13,546 bases of DNA. It comes from JAWPNA01 sp045402695 (GTDB lineage: Bacteria; Acidobacteriota; Polarisedimenticolia; JACPZX01; DASXTC01). The DNA lies in contig JAWPNA010000204.1 of assembly GCA_045402695.1 (NCBI GenBank), positions 1 to 13,546 on the forward strand, in the 5' to 3' direction. Below are positions 10,168 to 13,546 of this stretch, one piece after another (position 1 is the stretch's first letter; each line of letters starts with the position of its first letter). Below the pieces are notes generated by a model. That model did no database searches. It saw only the letters and a list, made by a program, of their open reading frames with translations, and was not told the origin of the DNA. The position numbers and the translations under genes are program-made.

Positions 10168-10214
10168 GGCTTAAAATCTCCGGAACCTACGGGTTCTTGC
10201 GGGCCCCGGTACCA
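10168..10214 (+). pseudogene. decayed tRNA-Leu 3' half
   Basis: GGCTTAAAATCTCC resembles the anticodon loop and descending stem of the tRNA-Leu at 9152-9166. After a shortened variable region, GGGTTC and then GCCCCGGTACCA correspond to the T-arm and the acceptor/CCA end. No matching 5' acceptor strand is found upstream, and the T-stem no longer pairs, so it cannot be a functional tRNA. It is either the remnant of a duplicated tRNA or the 3' half left at the far end of an insertion. Confidence 0.6.
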
Positions 10215-10238
10215 GCAAACAGTGTCGACTTCTCCGAT
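10203..10238 (+). repeat. direct repeat, copy 2
   Basis: It matches 9199-9234 at 33 of 36 positions, including CCA, GCAAAC and the last 16 nt TGTCGACTTCTCCGAT without a mismatch. It lies 72 nt upstream of the sigma-factor start. Confidence 0.8.
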
Positions 10239-10249
10239 CGGTCCACGGT

Positions 10250-10278
10250 GGAATAATCGGACGCCGCTGGTCGTCTTA
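10250..10278 (+). promoter_or_regulatory. candidate autoregulated ECF promoter of the sigma operon
   Basis: GGAATAATCGG and GTCGTCTTA frame a GGAAT-17 nt-CGTC pair. The distance from the -10 part to the GTG start at 10310 (about 31 nt) is right for a short leader. The same blocks at the same spacing appear at 9347-9375: 22 of 29 positions agree, and all seven differences fall in the spacer. This is what selection on -35 and -10 boxes would leave. ECF sigma genes commonly control themselves in this way. Confidence 0.6.
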
Positions 10279-10309
10279 CCGTCAGTATGAGCGGGTCGGG
10301 AGAGCCAAG

Positions 10310-10939
10310 GTGACGCAGGTGGAAGAGAGAGAAGATGAGGGGGGCGCCGAGTTGGACGATGGGCACAGCAAACGGTTCGAGAAGCTGGCGCTTCCCCACC
10401 TCAAGGCCCTCTACGGCTTTGCCATGAAGATCGTCGGCGAAAGAGCGTCCGCCGAGGACCTGGTTCAGGAGACTTATCTGAAGGCGTTGCGCAGCTTCCC
10501 CGAGCTCCAGGATCCGGAGAGCGTTAAGCCCTGGCTCTTTCGAATCCTGAGCCGTCTGGCCGTCGACCGTCATCGCAGAGAGAGGCGACAAGTCGTGACC
10601 GAAGCCATCGAGGACGTCGACCGTTTCTCGCTCTACAACCTGATTTGGGAAGAGGACCCTCTCCCCTACTCGGACCGCCTGCACGAAGACTTTCTTGCTC
10701 AATTCGAGAGCGGGGAGGTCCAGGAAGCCCTCCGAGCGCTCCCGGATGCCTACCGCCTCCCGCTCGTGCTTCTCTACACGGAGGAGATGACCTACCGGGA
10801 GCTTTCGGAGGTTCTTGGCTGTCCCGTGGGGACCGTGATGTCCCGACTACACCGTGGGAGGAAGATCTTGGAGCGGGAGCTGTGGGAATGCGCCAAGAGG
10901 CGCGGACTGGTGAGGACATGGGAACGACCAAGCCACTGA
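10310..10939 (+). CDS. RNA polymerase ECF-type sigma factor (sigma-70 family, RpoE-like)
   Basis: This is a 209-residue protein. Region 2 covers about residues 25-95, with the signature SAEDLVQETYLKALRSF at 47-63 and then VKPWLFRILSRLAVDRHRR. Region 4 covers about 135-190, with ALPDAYRLPLVLLYTEEM followed by the helix-turn-helix TYRELSEVLGCPVGTVMSRL. Regions 1 and 3 are absent, as in ECF factors. It directs RNA polymerase to stress promoters and should be held inactive by the anti-sigma factor encoded next, whose start overlaps its 3' end by 22 nt. The start is GTG with GGGAGA 6 nt upstream. The candidate promoter at 10250-10278 suggests autoregulation. It is the first gene of a six-gene operon. 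Confidence 0.95.
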   Translation: MTQVEEREDEGGAELDDGHSKRFEKLALPHLKALYGFAMKIVGERASAEDLVQETYLKALRSFPELQDPESVKPWLFRILSRLAVDRHRRERRQVVTEAIEDVDRFSLYNLIWEEDPLPYSDRLHEDFLAQFESGEVQEALRALPDAYRLPLVLLYTEEMTYRELSEVLGCPVGTVMSRLHRGRKILERELWECAKRRGLVRTWERPSH

Positions 10940-11157
10940 CCTGCGAGGAAGCCCTTAGGCAGTTTTCTGCCTATCTCGACCGCGCCCTCGCTGGAGACCC
11001 CATCGAGGCATTCGAGGCTCACCTCGAGACCTGCCTCGACTGCTGCGACAAGCTGGAGTTCAGCCGGAAGCTGGACGCTGTCGTGAAGAGCCGCCTGAGT
11101 GAAGAGTCGCTCCCCGCGGGGATTGAGGACAAGATTCGTCGCCTCCTTCGCGGCTGA
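10918..11157 (+). CDS. short zinc-binding anti-sigma factor (zf-HC2 / ZAS type)
   Basis: This is a 79-residue soluble protein with the ZAS motif: C9, then H35-x3-C39-x2-C42 (HLETCLDC). In this class the zinc site or its thiols hold the sigma factor and can release it on thiol oxidation or metal binding. It has no membrane helix, unlike many partners of ECF factors, so it senses a cytoplasmic signal. C43 directly after the motif could join in a redox switch. The C-terminal part (KLDAVVKSRLSEES...IRRLLRG) is helical. ATG 10918 overlaps the sigma gene by 22 nt, which implies translational coupling and about equal amounts of both proteins. The longer frame starting at 10645 inside the sigma gene is a shadow. 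Confidence 0.9.
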   Translation: MGTTKPLTCEEALRQFSAYLDRALAGDPIEAFEAHLETCLDCCDKLEFSRKLDAVVKSRLSEESLPAGIEDKIRRLLRG

Positions 11158-11187
11158 GGCGGCGACAGAACAGAAAGGACCGAGCAG

Positions 11188-11991
11188 ATGCCCTATTTCA
11201 GAGACCAGGAGGCCCGCACCATCATCCGCGACACCTACGGCCAGGCGCGCTCCGAGAGCGCGGCCGTGGCCGAGGCGTTCTATCTGGCCGAGGACTTGGC
11301 GGCGCTTCCACGGGAGGCGGTGGAACTCGCCCTGGGCGTCGGCCATCCGCTCCTGCACGCGGCGCTCCGGCCCGGCGAAACGGTCCTAGATTTAGGTTGT
11401 GGCGCGGGGATCGACACACTGCTCGCGGCTCGGGCCGTGGGCCCGGAGGGCCGGGCGATCGGGATCGACATGACGCCCGAGATGATCATCCGCGCGCGGG
11501 CGAACGCCGAGGCGGCGGGCCTCGCGAACGTGGAGATCGTTGACGGGATGATCGAGGCCCTCCCTCTGCCCGACGCCTCGGTCGATGTCGTCGTCTCCAA
11601 CGGCGTGCTCAACCTCTCGACGCGGAAGAGCCGGGTCTTGGCCGAGACGTTTCGGGTGCTGCGCCCCGGGGGACGCGTCGCCATAGCCGACCTGGTTCTC
11701 GATGAGGCGCTGCCCGAGGACGTACTCCGGTCCCCGGCAGCGCTTGCGGGGTGACTCGCGGGCACGCTGGCGGAGCCAGCGCTCCTGAAGAAGTTCTTCA
11801 ACGTGGGATTCACGAACATCCGTGTCGTGGAGCGGAGAGCCTTTGGGCTCCAGGATCTCACGCGCTACCCGCTCTTTGCCCCTGACTTCATCGACTTCCT
11901 CCGGCGCGTGATGCCCGCGCGCCGGCACCAGGAGCTGGTGTTCTCCATCGTCATTACGGCCGGCAAGCCGGAACCTCGGCGGGACGCCTGA
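11188..11991 (+). CDS. ArsM-like SAM-dependent methyltransferase, probable selenoprotein (in-frame TGA = Sec189)
   Basis: Read through the TGA at 11752-11754, the frame gives 267 residues, the normal length for ArsM-type methyltransferases. Motif I (VLDLGCGAGID) is at 66-76, the acidic SAM-ribose residue at D94 (GIDMT), and motif II/III DGMIEALPLPD and VVSNGVLNLS near 119-144. FRVLRPGGRVAIADLVL follows. After residue 188 (SPAALAG) the TGA falls where relatives have Gly-Cys in an AGC(V/L)AGAL-like motif. The frame resumes with LAGTLAEPALLKKFFNVGFTNIRV and runs 78 codons to TGA 11989. A SECIS-like hairpin follows the TGA. Without readthrough the protein would lose its C-terminal third. The N-terminal cysteine pair and the GCGNP and SNCV cysteines of arsenite methyltransferases are missing (GVGHP, SNGV), so arsenite need not be the substrate. 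AAAGGA lies 8 nt upstream of ATG 11188. The alternative is a nonsense mutation. Confidence 0.75.
11752..11785 (+). promoter_or_regulatory. bacterial SECIS-like element behind in-frame TGA
   Basis: After TGA (11752-11754), CGCTGGC (11765-11771) pairs perfectly with GCCAGCG (11775-11781) around the loop GGA (11772-11774). GG (11761-11762) can pair with CC (11784-11785) below a 2x2 internal loop. The apical loop begins 17 nt after the TGA and starts with G. Bacterial SECIS elements have an apical loop 16-37 nt after UGA with a G among its first two bases. Everything matches, but GC-rich hairpins also arise by chance. Confidence 0.6.
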
Positions 11992-12045
11992 CGCGTAGTG
12001 CAGGTGCCAGGAGCCCAGCCTTCACTCTGTCAAGGAGGAACACGA

Positions 12046-12522
12046 ATGAAACCACGCATCCTGTTCGCCCTCGTCGCGTTTTCGGCCGTCGCCGCTGTCA
12101 CGCATGCTGCTGCCCAGACTCAGCCGGCGGCTCCCACCAAGCCGGCTCTCTACGACCGCCTCGGGGGACTCTACGCCATCTCGGCCGTCGCGGACGACTT
12201 CATCAATCGCGTTTACGTCAACGCCACACTCAATGCGAACCCCGACATCGCCAAGGCCCGCAGTGAGGCTCGGAAGCCAGGGCTCAAGGTGCACGTGGCG
12301 AACCAGGTTTGCATGGTGACCGGCGGTCCGTGCAAGTACACCGGCAAGGGCATGAAGGAGGCCCATGCGGGGTTCCACATCACACCAAGAGAGTGGGATG
12401 CTCTCCTCGTGGATTTCCGCGCCAGTCTCGACAAGTTCAAGGTCTCACCGACGGAGCAACAGGAACTGATCGCCATCGTGGAAAGCACTAGGGCTGACAT
12501 CGTCGTGGAACCGACCAGGTAG
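12046..12522 (+). CDS. exported truncated haemoglobin (group I, trHbN/GlbN-like)
   Basis: This is a 158-residue protein. A signal peptide (residues 1-23, ending THAAA) is followed by a Pro-rich linker and a trHb domain from LYDRLGG at 35-41. The proximal haem histidine is H107 in MKEAHAGFHI. VCMVTGGPCKYTG at 88-100 is the usual group-I E/F region with its two cysteines (C89, C96). Truncated haemoglobins bind O2 and NO; group I members often oxidise NO to nitrate or act as gas sensors and peroxidases. Export to the periplasm, or anchoring at the membrane, is seen in only part of the family. AAGGAGG lies 7 nt before ATG 12046. The GTG at 11998 is rejected because it would bury the signal peptide. 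It follows the methyltransferase by 54 nt and ends 9 nt before the hydrolase start. Confidence 0.93.
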   Translation: MKPRILFALVAFSAVAAVTHAAAQTQPAAPTKPALYDRLGGLYAISAVADDFINRVYVNATLNANPDIAKARSEARKPGLKVHVANQVCMVTGGPCKYTGKGMKEAHAGFHITPREWDALLVDFRASLDKFKVSPTEQQELIAIVESTRADIVVEPTR

Positions 12523-12531
12523 GGCACCTTC

Positions 12532-13257
12532 CTGATCTTCAAACCTTATTATTACTTCGAGACCGGCTGTGCAGCGTACCTTCTCGGCTGCGGCAGCCTG
12601 GGCAAGTGCGCCGTCGTCGACGCGCACGAGGACGACGTCGATGCCTACGTCGCGTTCGCGGCGTCGACGGACATGCGGATCACCCACGTCTTCGACACGC
12701 ACGTGCATGCGGATCATCGGTCGGGCGGGTCCGAGCTTGCGACGAAGGTCGGCGCGGCGTACTGCCTGCACGAGTCTGCGGAGGTTGCGCTGCCCTTCGA
12801 GCCGCTGAAAAATGGCCAAGAGGTCGAGCTTGGCAACACGCGCGTGAGAGTGTTGCACACCCCTGGTCACACGCCTGAGAGCGTCTGCCTCCTGGTGGCA
12901 GACCATCGGCGGAGCACTGACCCGTGGTTCGTGCTTACCGGCGACACGCTCTTCGTTGACGCCGTGGGCCGTCCCGATTTGCCAGGTCACACGCGGGAAA
13001 ACGCCGGCCAGCTTTACGACAGCATTCACGGAAGGCTCCTCACCCTCCCCGACGACGTCGAGGTGTATCCGGGCCACTTCTCCGGTTCGGCCTGTGGTTC
13101 CGGCCTGAGCGGCAAGCCGTCGAGCACCATCGCCTTCGAGAAGCGCTGGAATCCGCTGCTGTCGAAAGCGCGTGCGGACTTCGTCGACGCGCTCTCGGAC
13201 GTCCCTTCGAAACCGATGGAGATGGAACGGATCCTCCGCGCCAACCGGGGTCGTTAG
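12532..13257 (+). CDS. metallo-beta-lactamase-fold hydrolase, persulfide-dioxygenase/glyoxalase-II-like, CTG start
   Basis: This is a 241-residue protein. The metal ligands are all present: H57-x-H59-x-D61-H62 (THVHADH), H113 (TPGHTPES), D138 (LTGDTLF) and H182 (YPGHF). AVGRPDL at 144-150 is shared with ETHE1-type persulfide dioxygenases and the rhodanese-linked MBL proteins; these oxidise glutathione persulfide or related sulfane sulfur. The first in-frame ATG (12673) would remove residues 1-47, including the first beta-strands. Between the preceding in-frame stop (12520-12522) and that ATG there is no ATG, GTG or TTG. The CTG at 12532 gives IFKPYYYFETGCAAYLLG, which I recognise as the normal N-terminus of this group, and AGGG lies 7 nt upstream. 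It is probably iron-dependent and cytoplasmic. Confidence 0.88.
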   Translation: MIFKPYYYFETGCAAYLLGCGSLGKCAVVDAHEDDVDAYVAFAASTDMRITHVFDTHVHADHRSGGSELATKVGAAYCLHESAEVALPFEPLKNGQEVELGNTRVRVLHTPGHTPESVCLLVADHRRSTDPWFVLTGDTLFVDAVGRPDLPGHTRENAGQLYDSIHGRLLTLPDDVEVYPGHFSGSACGSGLSGKPSSTIAFEKRWNPLLSKARADFVDALSDVPSKPMEMERILRANRGR

Positions 13258-13268
13258 AAGCCGAGACA

Positions 13269-13546
13269 ATGACCCACGTTCACCTTGGCATCCGAGAGAA
13301 CCTTGGGCAGTTCTCGCTGCTCGTCGTGGTCAACGCGTTCGTGGGCGCCATGGTCGGCATGGAGCGAACCATCCTGCCGCCTCTTGCGGAGCAGGACTTC
13401 CACCTCGCGGCGAAGAGCGCGGTGTTGTCGTTCATCGTCGTTTTCGGCGTGACCAAGGCGCTCACTAACTACATTGCCGGGCGCCTCTCGGACCGCGTCG
13501 GGCGTAAGCAGGTTCTGGTCGGAGGCTGGCTCACGGCTGTCCCCGT
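13269..13546 (+). CDS. major facilitator superfamily transporter (N-terminal part, cut by window edge)
   Basis: 92 codons are visible from ATG 13269 to the right edge without a stop. Helix 1 is about residues 15-37 (FSLLVVVNAFVGAMVGMERT) and helix 2 about 50-70 (SAVLSFIVVFGVTKALTNYI). They are followed by the MFS motif A, GRLSDRVGRK, at 71-80 in the loop between helices 2 and 3. Only this first part can be seen, so the substrate is unknown. It starts 11 nt after the hydrolase stop and is the last visible gene of the ECF operon; the ribosome site is weak (GAAGCCGAGA). Export of the product or substrate of the methyltransferase/hydrolase step is an inference from position. Confidence 0.88.
   Translation, partial: MTHVHLGIRENLGQFSLLVVVNAFVGAMVGMERTILPPLAEQDFHLAAKSAVLSFIVVFGVTKALTNYIAGRLSDRVGRKQVLVGGWLTAVP

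Larger units (their letters stand above)
9842..10309. other. 468-nt non-coding stretch with structure and a tRNA relic
   Basis: No convincing gene is present. From left to right it holds the terminator (9850-9881), two small hairpins (GGGC-CTCAGA-GCCC at 10030-10043, and GGGGATCC with GGATACCCC, one bulge, at 10057-10078), a long imperfect hairpin (10111-10167), a decayed tRNA-Leu 3' half (10168-10214) with duplicated flank (to 10238), and an ECF-type promoter (10250-10278). Confidence 0.6.

Noticed and set aside
10111..10214. A tRNA-Sec (selC) gene near the Sec candidate
   Set aside because: The tRNA-like piece has a TAA-type anticodon loop (CTTAAAA), no TCA anticodon and no 5' acceptor strand; it is a tRNA-Leu relic.
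9927..10256. 109-codon plus-strand open frame
   Set aside because: It runs through the hairpin and the tRNA relic, has no ribosome site and no family-like features.
11803..11991. Separate 62-codon gene after the methyltransferase
   Set aside because: It is in frame with the methyltransferase and carries its C-terminal family sequence; its internal GTG has no need to be a start.

Overview
This is a GC-rich window from a Gram-negative bacterium. It carries a TonB-dependent outer-membrane receptor and several exported proteins. Gene style (large tandem M16 peptidase, TonB receptor, short secreted proteins) would fit Acidobacteriota or a similar soil/subsurface phylum, but this is a weak inference and no marker gene settles it.

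Layout. Everything left of about 8.9 kb is read on the minus strand and everything right of about 9.1 kb on the plus strand. Minus arm, in order of transcription: TonB-dependent receptor (8911-6812), small secreted protein (6496-6053), membrane protein with two GxGQ-type motifs (5831-5076), tRNA pseudouridine synthase TruA (5047-4250), small secreted protein (4124-3693), QueC-like PP-loop enzyme (3516-2764), and an M16 zinc peptidase (2764 to beyond the left edge). The last two are joined by a TGATG stop/start overlap.

Middle. A tRNA-Leu(UAA) at 9123-9210 is followed by about 1.1 kb of mostly non-coding DNA. It contains one small gene (9560-9841, probable dimeric alpha/beta-barrel protein) with a clear terminator, a long imperfect hairpin, and a decayed second copy of the tRNA 3' half plus its flank (10168-10238). 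This looks like a tandem duplication or the far end of an old tRNA-associated insertion.

Plus arm. Six tightly packed genes form one apparent operon: ECF sigma factor, short zinc anti-sigma factor, SAM-dependent methyltransferase of the ArsM-like type, exported truncated haemoglobin, metallo-beta-lactamase-fold hydrolase (persulfide-dioxygenase/glyoxalase-II-like) and an MFS transporter that runs off the right edge. The same promoter-like pair (GGAAT, 17 nt, CGTC) lies just upstream of the sigma gene and upstream of the small gene at 9560, suggesting that the sigma factor controls both.

Main discovery candidate. The methyltransferase frame is interrupted by one in-frame TGA (11752-11754) at the position where ArsM-type enzymes normally have a conserved Cys. 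The frame then continues for 78 codons with recognisable family sequence. A perfect 7-bp hairpin with a GGA loop starts 11 nt after the TGA, with the spacing and loop-G expected of a bacterial SECIS element. The best reading is a selenocysteine-containing methyltransferase inside an ECF-controlled stress operon. The hydrolase gene also appears to start at a rare CTG codon.
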